DNA from: Blastomussa wellsi
Taxonomy: Eukaryota; Cnidaria; Anthozoa; Scleractinia; Plerogyridae
Direction of reading: 5' to 3'
DNA length: 64,000 bases
Assembly: GCA_947652115.1 (NCBI GenBank)
Contig: OX393569.1
Coordinates: 22,488,896 to 22,552,895 of the forward strand
The notes beneath the pieces were generated by a model, which worked only from the letters and a program-made list of their open reading frames with translations, was not told the DNA's origin and did not search any database. The translations under genes were made by a program, and so were the position numbers. Position 1 is the first letter of the stretch. Each line of letters begins with the position of its first letter. Of this stretch, positions 48,901-59,600 are shown one piece after another.

Positions 48901-49983
48901 ATTAGAGACAAAGTGTGGTTCCCAGGGATTGACAAGTTAGCAGAAGAGAAGGTCAAAAACTGTCTTTCCTGTCAAGCTGCATCAACCAAATCACCACCGC
49001 TAGAACCACTTCGAATGACCCCACTTCCTAGCGCACCTTGGAAAGAAGTTGCAGTAGACTTTGCAGGACCATTCCCTTCTGGTGATTACATTATGGTGGT
49101 AACAGATGAATTTAGCCGTTTTCCGGAAGTTGAAATACTGACCTCGACATCCGCCAAAGCTGTGATCCCCAAATTAGATGCAATATTTGCAAGACAAGGA
49201 ATACCTGATGTCCTGAAAAGTGACAATGGCCCACCATTTAATGGTCATGAATTTAAAAACTTTGCTGACTACCTAGGATTTAAACACCGAAGAATCACAC
49301 CATATTGGCCAAGAGCAAATGGAGAGGCAGAACGCTTGGTACAGACCCTTGAAAAATCCATCAGAATTGCTCACCTAGAGGGCAAAAATTGGAAACAAGA
49401 GTTGTACAAGTTCTTACGTCAATATCGTGCCACGCCCCACTCCACCACCAGTGTGTCACCAAGTGAAGTTTTAAACAATAGAAAGCTCAAGACCACAATA
49501 CCAGAGCTACCACTCACCCAATGTAATCAACAGCAAAGTACGCCTCAAGATTTATCAGCCAGCATCGCCCAGAGAGATGCTGTGCAGAAGCAGAAGATGA
49601 AAATCTATGCTGATCTCAAAGCACATGCTCAAGAAAGAGAGATCAAGCCAGGAGAAGTTGTACTCATGAGACAACCCAAGAAAAACAAGCTTAGCACCCC
49701 CTACAATCCAAAGCCTTTTGTCGTGGAGGAGAAGAAAGGTTCAATGGTCACAGCAAGTAATGGCTCACAGACTGTCACAAGAAATTCTTCTCAATTTAAA
49801 GTTATTCCCAAGAATCTTGCAGAGAGCCAAGAGAATCGTGAAAAGAAAGATGAAGAAAAGACACCAGGAATGCAGCAGAACTCTCCAGAAACCAAGGAAG
49901 ACTTTCCGCTGAGACGATCAACAAGGCAGATCAAACCTCCTGTCAGATTTTCAGACTATGTACAAGTTATTTATGTCAAATAG
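45994..49983 (+). CDS. Gag-Pol polyprotein of the Mag-like retrotransposon
   Basis: A single uninterrupted frame of 1329 residues. Gag comes first, with two zinc knuckles at about 230-243 (unusual spacing, C-x2-C-x5-H-x3-C) and 250-263 (canonical CCHC). The aspartic protease has DSGA at 314-317. Reverse transcriptase has LDLSSGYHQLEL from 537 and an SDD variant of the YxDD box with Asp 600-601. RNase H begins near Asp 747. Integrase has an HHCC zinc finger from His 957, and the DDE triad is D1022, D1077 and E1113 with the usual 35-residue D-E spacing. No chromodomain or envelope follows. The tail is basic and polar. The order is Pro-RT-RNaseH-Int, diagnostic of Ty3/Gypsy. There is no stop or frameshift, so it may still be active. 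Confidence 0.95.
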   Translation: MAVSLPNFPSFDVHADGNAGPRWKKWLARLERLFTGMNITTPKRKRALLLHYAGPDVDEIFDTLPETGGEGDYDTAVAKLNEYFNPQVNTTYEVYNFRQTKQKEGESLDSYHTRLRQLAKTCEFTDVDKEIKEHIVLTCTSSSLRRRALRENFSLEALLKHGRALELSDKQAKDVEKVEGDAVNNINSKESDRQSRYRDRTEDSFQSRRKRSQSRNRRFGGKQDKSPRKCGNCGGYAPHKNPCPARGKTCKACGKIGHFAHVCRSKPRTVAPVNTGQMSDEEYEYVYTINYQENKKPPMCQLQINGKTVEMMIDSGASVNLLDETTFQRINSSGNENLKPTHTKIYSYGCETPLPLLGTFTATVKFSNASISAPLLVVKGRNGNLLSYHTAQKLGLITVSVNTATITDRDTNNSESLKEEFKSLFGGIGKVPNKEVKLHIDPDVTPREQPHRRIPFHVREDVEKELKRLEKLDIIETVEGPTPWISPIVVVPKKSGEVRICVDMREANKAIKREKHLMPTIDDLIADLNGATHFSTLDLSSGYHQLELAPECRYVTTFSTHAGLRRYKRLPFGINAASEIFQEAIREILTGLPGCKNTSDDIIVFGKGQEEHDKNLRGVLQRLKENNLRLNKDKCEFSKTEIKFYGHIFGSSGLLPDPVKVEAIHKARPPQNSSEVKSLLGMAQYVSRFIPNYATITTPLRLLTRQDTPWKWEQEEQRALDKLKEALVGDQVMSYFDPRKKTEIIVDASPAGLGGLLVQEGKVLSYASRALSDVENRYSQTEREMLAVVWGVEHFHLYVYGAQFSVITDHKPLIGIFKNHKQTSPRIERWKLRLMPYDCQLIYRPGRDAENPADFMSRHPSSTVPEEQNLAEDYVNYVCTNAVPKAMTLEEIKQETKHDAEMQAVIKAVETDQWSNQEVQNYKRIKDELSVFNGLVLRRNRIVIPSTLRSKAVDLAHGGHQGIVKTKQLIRDKVWFPGIDKLAEEKVKNCLSCQAASTKSPPLEPLRMTPLPSAPWKEVAVDFAGPFPSGDYIMVVTDEFSRFPEVEILTSTSAKAVIPKLDAIFARQGIPDVLKSDNGPPFNGHEFKNFADYLGFKHRRITPYWPRANGEAERLVQTLEKSIRIAHLEGKNWKQELYKFLRQYRATPHSTTSVSPSEVLNNRKLKTTIPELPLTQCNQQQSTPQDLSASIAQRDAVQKQKMKIYADLKAHAQEREIKPGEVVLMRQPKKNKLSTPYNPKPFVVEEKKGSMVTASNGSQTVTRNSSQFKVIPKNLAESQENREKKDEEKTPGMQQNSPETKEDFPLRRSTRQIKPPVRFSDYVQVIYVK

Positions 49984-50217
49984 GATGGAGCAAGGAACTT
50001 GTCTGATACTTTTGTTTATTTTTAAGGAAGTTGACATTTGCAAACTGTTCTCTTCGAAGAAAGAGCCCTCAGATGAACATTGATTATCGAACTTGATTGT
50101 TGAACAGTGATTATCGAATTTAATCGTTGAACATTGTTGTTTTTGTTACCTAAGAATGTTTATCTTTTGAAGACAGTTACAAAACTGTTACTCGTGATAT
50201 TTTGTATTTTGTTATCC

Positions 50218-50232
50218 GAAGAAGGGGAGGGA
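50218..50232 (+). promoter_or_regulatory. Polypurine tract
   Basis: GAAGAAGGGGAGGGA lies immediately before the 3' LTR, where plus-strand DNA synthesis is primed in LTR elements. Confidence 0.85.
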
Positions 50233-50394
50233 TGTAATGTCGTTAATTATTCATGAGTTTATCACATGTAAACTTAGGTCACGTGATCAGGGAGTGAAAT
50301 TAGAGAATGAGTTGAACATGCAAGCATGGCGTTGTGTTTCGTTTAACTCCGTAGAAAACACTCCCACACTCAGCCATTCGGGCACGATAGCACA
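50233..50394 (+). repeat. 3' LTR, 162 bp
   Basis: Identical by eye to 45693-45854. Followed by the ATTGG duplication and then satellite monomers. Confidence 0.95.
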
Positions 50395-50870
50395 ATTGGT
50401 ACCTGATATATACACACCGCAACTTTATAACTTCTTCACTGATGATTGACACATGATATATAAACACCGCAACTTTATAACTTCTTCACTTTTGATTGAC
50501 GCATGATATATAAACACCGCAACTTTATATCTTCTTCACTGATGATTGACACATGATATATACACACCGCAACTTTATAACATCTTCACTGATGATTGAC
50601 ACATGATATATATACACACCGCAACTTTATAACATCTTCACTGATGATTGACACATGATATATACACACCGCAACTTTATAACTTCTTCCTTGATAATTG
50701 ACACATGATATATACACACCGCAATTTTATAACTTCTTCACTGATGATTGACGCATGATATATAAAATCCGCAACTTTATATCTTCTTCACTGATGATTG
50801 ACAGATGATATATACACACCGTAACTTTATAACTTCCTCCTTGATGATTGATAAATTATACATATATTTG
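50395..50870. repeat. 50-bp tandem satellite, block right of the retrotransposon
   Basis: About nine more monomers of the same 50-bp unit continue in register after the insertion. They decay at the right edge (ATAAATTATACATATATTTG). Confidence 0.93.
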
Positions 50871-51474
50871 CCGCAACTAAATTACTTTTTTTTCTTTCTG
50901 GTCACATTTTACGTTGGCACTGCAGCTTTGTATTGTCTTATATTTGCGCTGGGTTATAGTTGATTGTAATTGTTTTTTCTACTTCATTGTAAATGCCGTC
51001 AGGATTCATTTGGATTGATTAAATGTAGAAGGCCAATTTGAATGTTTGTAATCGAGTTGGAAGGAGGAATGGGAGGCGAATCATTTCCCAGTGCTTTCCA
51101 TTAATTTGTGCATGACTGCGCAGGTTTTTACTCTGTGCAGTTATTTATCTCCTACCTTTATCTTTGTCCAGTAACATTTCTTCGGATCTGCTTATGGGAG
51201 CTGTTGTAAATATTTTTTGTACATGCACACTGGCTTATAGATGTTTCCGGTATCTTAAGCAGAACCAAAAGGAAGAAACGTCTTTGAAATACTGCGTCGA
51301 TAGTTTTCATTGTTTTTTCATCGTTTCATTGTTACGTCAGTTTCGTTCGCGCGCGCTGAGCGTTGGTTTCGCGCGCTGTAAGTTTTACAAAATTGACAAT
51401 TGTTCTGCTCTCGAACATCGTAAATCTTAGAAATTCAGCGGCAGATATAGTTCTGTGACTTATTAAACTGATGT

Positions 51475-52072
51475 AATAATAATAATAACAATAATAATAA
51501 TAAATGTTATTTAACCATGGTAACGTCTTCAGCAAAAAGCTGATCTCAATAAGGACCCTTCAAAAGTTAAAAAATCTGAAATGTCTAAATACAGACACTA
51601 TCTTAAAAAGTAATTAAAAAGCTTGTGATCTATACAATTCTAAAATACGAGCTTTAAAATGACTAAATTAAGATCCTTTATTTCATTAGGAATATCATTA
51701 AAACGTTTTGATTCATTAAAATAAAAAGACTTCCTTGGAGTCTCAGTTCTCACTGTCGGCAGCATTAAGTTCTTCCTACTTCCCCTCGTGTTGTGGATAT
51801 GTCTAAAAGCCTTAAAATAATCCTTAAAAACATTGGAAGGGATCTCTTTAAGCATTTGAAGGTTAAATTAATAGTGTACATATCACGCCTGATAGACAAG
51901 GTAAGCCATTTTTAATTCTGCTTGGCGTCTGAATCATTGGTCTTGAAGACAATCCTTGCTGCCCTTTATCTCCCCTATCACGTTTATCTTCCCAATGCTG
52001 CTCCATACTACGTCGCAATAATCGATAACTGGAAGAACAAGAGACTGATAAACCTTACTGGCTGAGCCAACA
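51475..52072 (-). pseudogene. LINE reverse-transcriptase 3' remnant
   Basis: Minus-strand translations give VYQSLVLPVIDYCDVVWSS and, downstream in another frame, IHNTRGSRKNLMLPTVRTET, then KSFYFNESKRFNDIPNEIKD. These are typical of the C-terminal end of non-LTR retrotransposon polyproteins. The pieces are in different frames with stops between them. The (AAT)n tail at about 51476-51505 marks the 3' end. The upstream side is cut by the MITE at 52074. It is a dead 5'-truncated copy. Confidence 0.75.
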
Positions 52073-52073
52073 G

Positions 52074-52214
52074 CAGTGGCGGATCCAGACTTCTTTCTAA
52101 CCGGGGGAGGGGAATTTTCCGGCCCTTCGGATCTTAAATTAAGGTGGGGCCCAAAACTTTTCCAACCCTTAAAATGAGGGTGGGGGGGCACGGGACCCTC
52201 CCCTGGATCCGCCT
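52074..52214. mobile_element. hAT-like MITE with CAGTGGCGGATCCAG end
   Basis: It begins CAGTGGCGGATCCAG and ends CTGGATCCGCCTCT, with G/C-rich inner arms (GGGGGAGGGG against CCCTCCCC). It abuts the LINE remnant, suggesting nested insertion. Its ends are related to those of the element at 493-638. Confidence 0.65.
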
Positions 52215-52898
52215 CTTTTTACAGAGATGAGGGGACAGCAGTATGAAAGCTGTCTGTGGCGCTCAGCTTTAACACAGCTCTGAGATACCAACCTAAAAAT
52301 ATTGAAATCCGGGACACCGCCAATTTTGGGTCAAGATACCTCTTCTCAGTCTTGAAAATGGAGTTAAAAATAGAGCTCTCCTAAATCATCTGCAAAAATG
52401 CACAAAATATTTAAAATTTAATTCCAAATTCGGCCCGAGTTGGAGTAAAAACTCGTATTTCAAGCATTTTCCTTCGTATCCGGGCGATTTGGTGACCCGT
52501 ACGGGAGGCTGGGTGATTGATTTACTATCTGGGAGACTCCCGGATAATCCGAGAGTTGGCATGAATGACAACCTTGTCTTTTCAATTTACCGTACTGGAA
52601 GTAATCTATTTTTGTTGCTTGAATCAGGGTCTGCTTGTATGGAGGAGGTGTCCTTGATAGGGGGTGGGTTACCCTCCATACTGAGCTTCGTCTGGCCTGA
52701 GAACTTTTCATGCATTTCTTTAAATGGGAAAATGCATAGTTGGCTCGGCAGACACTGACAGGGTGAGCCTGCTGGGCGGAGGGTCACCCGCTTTGATGGT
52801 TGGGTGATCCTGTGGGCGCGTCAACTTTTTCTCATGACAATTTGTGGTCAGAATCCAACTTGACGTTTTACTATGTACGTATTACCCGACTGTAATGC

Positions 52899-53018
52899 GG
52901 CCTGTTTCAGGCGTTCAGTCAGTGGGGAACGGCGCGAAAGAGGAAAACGGCGTTTTATTTTTCGCTTGCCGTTTTTTTCCGCGCCATTCCCCACTAACCG
53001 AACGCTTGGAGCAGGCTA
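52899..53018. mobile_element. Short TIR element with AGTGGGGAACGGCGCG arms
   Basis: GCCTGTTTCAGGCGTTCAGT and its imperfect reverse complement ending GAACGCTTGGAGCAGGC enclose AGTGGGGAACGGCGCG against CGCGCCATTCCCCACT. It is about 120 bp, non-coding, and upstream of the GTPase gene 3' end. Confidence 0.65.
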
Positions 53019-53693
53019 ATTGTAATGCAGTTGAACGTGATTAATTTATTTAGTTACATCTTTGCTTAAATAGGCTGACATTGTGTAAAACGTTTTGGAA
53101 ACGTATTGCACATTGTTTATTTTTCTAGTACCCGTTAGGTGATAATGGCAGCTGGCGATTTCGATTGCAGTCACTTCAAGGTCCTTCAAGAAAGGTCGTC
53201 CTACCGTACTCGGCAATGAACAAATTGTTTATTAAATGGTGACAGTCTTTGGTTTCTTAAACGACCCGTTGATAAAGGTTAACGGTGTTTCGGCACTACA
53301 TGTATATACGAACATTCAGGGTCTCCTTTCCTTCGCACTTGAAGCGGTAAACTTCTAGTACCCATGACACCAGGCGTAGCCAATCGATAATTAATAACAG
53401 TCGACAGTTGAAACCAATCAATCGATTGCCGATAGCAATCGATGAAAAACTTGTGACTATCGATTGCAACTATCTATTGATTCCCGCATACAAACGGCAT
53501 AGGTTACGAACCGTGAGTGAGGTGAAGTTCACTGTTGGTGAGATCAATTCAAAGTGTGCGAGTTACAGTAACAATAATATCGACACGATATACGTGTTTG
53601 TGTAAACTTTATTTACGTATATATTATGTCCAATAAGATATTTTTAAGTTTGTGTAGTCTTCAAATTTCGCGATTGATAACCATCTTTATCAA
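53019..53693. other. 3' flank of the GTPase gene
   Basis: Unique-looking sequence with several ATCGAT-rich words (53380-53470). A reverse-strand AATAAA signal at 53608-53613 lies about 80 bases past the GTPase stop codon. No gene seen. Confidence 0.5.
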
Positions 53694-56600
53694 TTAAAAC
53701 TTCACAGTATCAAAGTCATGAGCTCCGACACTTTGCTGCAGATACTCTCTGTAAAGCCGCTCCTGAAATAAAAGACTGTATTTAGTCCAAGAATCCTGTT
53801 GTAGCAGTAAGTAGTAGTAAAACTCTGTTTGACGTATTACGGGTTGTAAAGAGCCTTAGGGTGGTGGGTTTGAAAATAAAAATTCGCTTGGAAGCCAATC
53901 TGCGATTTTTGCAATGATACATCATAATGGTCACACCCGACCCAAAGTACCAACTATGTTTGTATTCGTTTGTTTTCAAATAAGCCTTATTTTCTCACTT
54001 TGTATCCAGTTTTTATATGCCAAAGTGTTGTAAATTGACTAGCTGTAGATGAACTTTAATAAAATTTACATGTAAGTAATGAGTGTTGCATAGGATTTTA
54101 TTGTTTCCCGCAATGGACAGTCAATATCTTTCAACAAATTGGATCAACCAATTTACAAAAAGACCGAATGCTCACACAATGCTTGCTATTTCCTTTGATT
54201 GGAAAATTGTGGAAACTTGTCTCACCTTGTGACCTTTCACATATCCCTGAACATACGACCTCTGCTCTAGAAGTATCTTTTTCTGTTTCCGTGACATCGT
54301 TGGCTTTAGTCTAAAGTAAAAAACGCACACACGTTACACGCATTATTCCAAACATTTCTATCGCACCTTTTGCATGTAGTTCAAAACTGAGCTGGCCTGA
54401 ATAAACATAACCTGCGATCAGGCGTTCTTATTTTTCGCGGTGGGATTGCTTTATTCTTCCTCACGCCGCAAAAAAATAAACAAACATTTGTCATCTGCCA
54501 CCAGGGAAAATGGTTAAAGCATGATAGATTACTGCCGCCCCAAACTTTTCCGTTAAAATGAATACATTGAAATGGAGCATGAAATTTATATTTGTACAGC
54601 GGTGTATTGTTATCTCGTGTGCAATATGAATTGTTGGTATTGCTTTTCTGCTTCGGTAACAAAGTTGAGACTAATTGAATTAAAAAGTATGTCCAAGATA
54701 TGTTGACGAATTTTGTCCTCTTTTTCTTGACCATAATTTGAGGACACGGAAATGGCAATTTTAAACAGATAGCAAACTGATCGAGGCTTACCTTGAGAGA
54801 AGTTTAGCAACAATCAACAACAGAAACGAAAAGAGCAGCATTCCTACAAGGGCATGGTTATGATACTGTGTTGGGATTGATAGCCACATTTTCTCCACTG
54901 GAGCCTGTAGACATCAATCAGATTTCAGGTATCAGGATCTTATGCCATGTTTTTAGAGTTATACAACATAATATGGAGCCAGTAACTTAGGCTTTACTAC
55001 TGTCACTCCCAGGGGGAGACTCCCCTATTAAAATGACGGGGATGCTCATCGGAAATTTTGAAAAGTACCCCTAAAAGGTACCAGAATCTCGATTAGTGGG
55101 CGTGGCCCCTCCCAAATTTTCAACCCTAAAAGGTACCACCACTTCTACTGGAGAAAACAATCTTAAAACACCAAATTAACCAACATTGACAAGCTTCAAT
55201 ATCAATTCTGGAAGTTTGTAACTATGGTTCACATAAATGAAAACTTCAAATAAAAACTATCGGAGTCACACACCGTTCCTGTCATTTCTTGGCTCAATAC
55301 CCTAAAAGGTACCACAACAACTCTAGCGGTGGTAATTTTACCTTTAAGTTCCCTAAGCGGTACCAATCCATCAATTTTACCCCCTAAAAGGTACGACGAG
55401 CACTGCTGTCATTTTTATAGGAAGTCCCCCTGGGCTGTCACTTAACCTCAGAGACGCTAGCATGAAGCATCTGGGTAGAGACTGACCACCACTAACTTTC
55501 TGACCACCACTAACTTTCTGACCTTACATGTAGCAGTTTGCTGTATTACAGACCACGTCATGATACTCTTGAGATTTCTTGCCTTCAGATGCATGTATAA
55601 TTTTTAAGATGAAAAAGAATAATTCTGCAGAGAATATCAGATTGTCTATATTGGGAAAACAAACTGCCCAAGCGAAAAAGGTTGATAACCCAACCGTATC
55701 AGACCAGTTTGCTGAACAAGTACTAGGGATTTTTTTTTTGTCAAGATCAACTGGATTTTTTAGCAGAATAAGATCCAGGCCAGAGTGAAACCAGTTAAAT
55801 GTAACTTCTCCTGGAGCACATTATGGATTGCTTTTTATAAAATAACTGAGATACTACGCGCGCTCTCGTTAGTTGATAGGTGTGTTTAGATGAGAGCATC
55901 TAAACACAGTTGTGGCATTTTAGTTTCGTGCAAATTGTCGAAAGGTATGCAAACCCAAGATGCAGTCGAGGGTTTGAATAACTGTCTTGAATTCTCCCAA
56001 CCCCTTTGTGTTATAAAGATGAGGCTATGTAAACACAGTAAAAGTCCTCTATTGCTTAAATTGATACATGGTGTAGTACTTACGGTATAAGTATGGAGTT
56101 TGTCAGCTGCTTCTTTTCCAACAAGTCCATTCAGGGTTCCTCTTGCACTGCTACTTGCCAAGAAATTAATCAATAGAACAAAAGGAAGAAGAAGACCCAA
56201 GAAGCCAAAAAACATTCCCTTTACTCTGGCTCTCAGATTGTGTGAGCAAGCCGCTCTGTAAACAATAAACAACAAACAATAAGCACACTAAACGTCAAAG
56301 AAGTATATAGTGGTTTTGACTTTTAACACAATCTTCACAATATCTGTTGGAATTTTCTGAATTTTTAAGAATTAACAGATTCTAAAAATGGCTTTCTCGC
56401 CAGCTGAGCTTTTGAAAGAGGCGAGAAATGATGTTCTCACACATTGAAGGGGGGTTGGGCCCAATTTAGGATGTCACGTGTCCTGCTAGTCCCGTGACTC
56501 AGTTTTTCGGTTTCTTGCCATACGAGCAACAGCTTTCCCCGCCCACCCAGCCCTCTGCCAGTCTGCATGCATATTGCACACTCTGGTAGCCTTGATGCTC

Positions 56601-59600
56601 AGTCTTTTATCTACAGGCTTAGGTTTTGTTTTTAACTGGTCGTGTCACATTCAATGGTCATTGTACAAGTCAGTTTTGGGTTTGTAAATGAAGTACTGTT
56701 GCCTTGTGTGGCTGTGTGTGGCAGACGAATGGCATTCAGTGTGTGAGAAATACACCAGTTTCTTGACAGTATATTATAAAATTTATAAAATTGTGACCCC
56801 CATCAGACCCCCCATTTTACTTTACAATTTAAGTTTCAATTACACCAACAAAAGATAGGCAAAGTTTGAGAAAAAGCTCAGTGTAGGTTCTATTTCTGCA
56901 GAATGACATTCAACAGTTGGAACAAGGCCTTGCTATAAAATTCAAGAGTGTTTGTTAATACTCACACATCAACTGCCAGTTTTTGATCTACCAAATCAGC
57001 AATCCTCTCGCAGTCCTTTTCGAGTGCATTCAGTGTGTTCTGTATTGTCTGGTTGATCGTCTTCTCAATTTCTTTACAAACTTCTTCAATTTGATTGGCA
57101 CATCTTGCTGGCTGAAATGGAACAACATTTAAAACAAAGCAATGGGACTAAGGATCAAAGAGAGTACAAATGTGGAACATGTGCTAAATATTGTTACCTT
57201 GTCCAGCAGTGTAGGGATGTAAATAGTTGGCATTTCAAATCCTGCTTTGTTGAGTCCTGGTCTTTTACATAGCTCTTGAGTTATTTGCATCAACACTTTC
57301 TAGACACAAAAAATGGACTAAGTTAGCTAGACATCTGGAGTATAACCCCCTTTAGCCCTGTGTTTTGTAGCACAAACAAATCTCCATCAAGTATTCCCAA
57401 GGCCCTAAATTCAACCTCTCACTGTAATTTCATGTCCTGTATGCAAGAACTTTCAGAAAGTTGAGAAACCACTATTTTAGATTTTCTATTCATCCCCTGA
57501 CATGGAGGAAAAGCAACTTCCCATACATTCTCTTAAATGAAATCTGAATGATGTTCACACAACTTGCAATGCAATCATTGGTGTCATATTAGTTAGAGGA
57601 AACCTCAAAGGCACATGGCAAGTGCTATTGCGTGCTCACACATTCATTAGCATTTGGTGAAATTAAAACAAAAATTTCAACAATAAAAACAACATTACAA
57701 CCGGAGGAAGATTTTGGAACTGTTCCTTTTATAGCAATTTGGGAAAATATTTTTGTGCTCTTTATTCATCACCATTTTGAATTTTAGGGAGTAAACCACT
57801 GGTCTTAATGAGATTTAGACTCGAGAATAACGCGAAAGACGACATTAAAACAATGAAATCTTTGTTTGAAGTCGGCCTGCATTGGATTTTCAGTATATCG
57901 GCGTAAACAATGATGTCATGCATAGCAACCAAAGAAATGTAAGACTTTGATTGTTGAGCACAGCGGGTAAAATGCGCACTACACTACAGCACAATCCTTT
58001 TCGAGTCTTCGACACAATTATACGCAAATTGAACTCCTGGAATCCAATAATTATGGTGTCTCAAAATGGTGGCCTCGACAAAGAAAGTTTGGCTGTGGAC
58101 ATCTCTGCTTGCAGCGGATGTGAAGCCGTAATATTTTTGATTTGATGACAACTTAACATGAACTTTTCAGTTATCAAACTTTTGGAGAAGTTTTTTTTAT
58201 CCTTATAAGGGCACGAAATTGCACCTAATACAGTAACCAATGCAACAAAAAGTAGCATGCTAGTGACCAAGATTCAAAAATTAGTCACGAAGTTGGCGAC
58301 AAGAACTCTTTGGGCTTTGTATATCTTACCTTGATGTAATTATCTACCAAATAAAGCTTTAAGGTAGACAAATCGGTGGGAACGATGAGGTCTGTTAAGC
58401 AAAATCATCACAAATGCTACGAAGCAAACATGTGTCAACATCCACCATCTTGTATTTTCCAAATGTTACATTCTATATTGTGAAATGAAATGTTCCTTTT
58501 GCTAACAACGCATCTTACAGGCTCGCAACATTCCATACTTTTCCAACCGTGACGACACCTTCCACGTGAAAAAATAACTCCTTACTCTTTGGTCTTGGCG
58601 ACCACTTTGGAAAATTTAGGAGCCAGATGGCTCCTTGAAAAAAAAGTTAATTTCGTGCCCTGCTTATAGCAGTTTTACTACCTTAATGGTAATGATAATG
58701 ATTACAAATGGCTAATATTGTGTCAATCTGAACATACCTGTCTGTCACTCTCATGGCCTGCAGTGTCCGCTTTACTTAGGAAAAATCTGATACGATCACC
58801 TTGCTTCTCATTCAGTTTCTCTACATGGAAGTGAAATACCGGTAGTTCCAAGAAGGTAATAAGACGCAAATACATTATACTGTTGACTTTCCAGTAGCTT
58901 ACAAGAGTTGGCTATCTGACTGTTTTTGCACGCTACATAGAATCTGACCAGCTACATGTACATGCATACCACTCAAACAGCTTTTGTTAAATAATATAGA
59001 GATTTAGCCAAGCCGAAACGCTGAGCTCCATATTTTTGGGGTAACTAAGTACTGAAGATTCTATAGTCAAAAGAAATAGTGAACTCCAATCATCGAAATT
59101 CCCCTGAATATCAAAATCCTGTCATTATCTTATAAAAATGCGGAATTGAGCTTGCAATTAATCATTAATCGATGACCGTGAAACAAGCAATGCACGGGTC
59201 TACTATGAGCATGGATGTCCACTTTTCAACCTTTTGAGCCATGGAACTCCACTAAGACTGGTTGAGGAATTAAATATTGTTGAGATATTCACAGCAGTCT
59301 TACTTGACTTTTTGTGGCCATAATCTCACATCACTGGGGCTACTTCTACAGACTACAGAACTTAACACATTTAGTTTTGAACAAATTTGTGGAATAATAT
59401 ATGACGCTGTGTAACAAAACACTAGTACTCCCCAGCACTCTAGTTAAAAATATGACACACAAATACAGCAGAGAATCTAAAAGGCATACTTACCAACTAA
59501 ATTTAAAGTCCTTTTGCAAAGAGCTTGTCCAATTGGGTCAAAGAATACAAAAATGAGATCAGCCAGATTGCCTACAAAAGATAATGTAGTGTTGAATATG

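Larger units (their letters stand above)
45693..50394 (+). mobile_element. Complete Ty3/Gypsy (Mag-like) LTR retrotransposon
   Basis: It spans 4702 bp: 5' LTR, tRNA-Ser primer site, one Gag-Pol frame, polypurine tract and 3' LTR. The two 162-bp LTRs look identical, the target duplication is perfect and the frame is uninterrupted, so insertion was very recent. Short LTRs, a serine-tRNA primer, a single fused Gag-Pol frame and no envelope gene or chromodomain fit the Mag/SURL branch. Clade placement is an inference. The element is wholly embedded in the 50-bp satellite. Confidence 0.95.
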
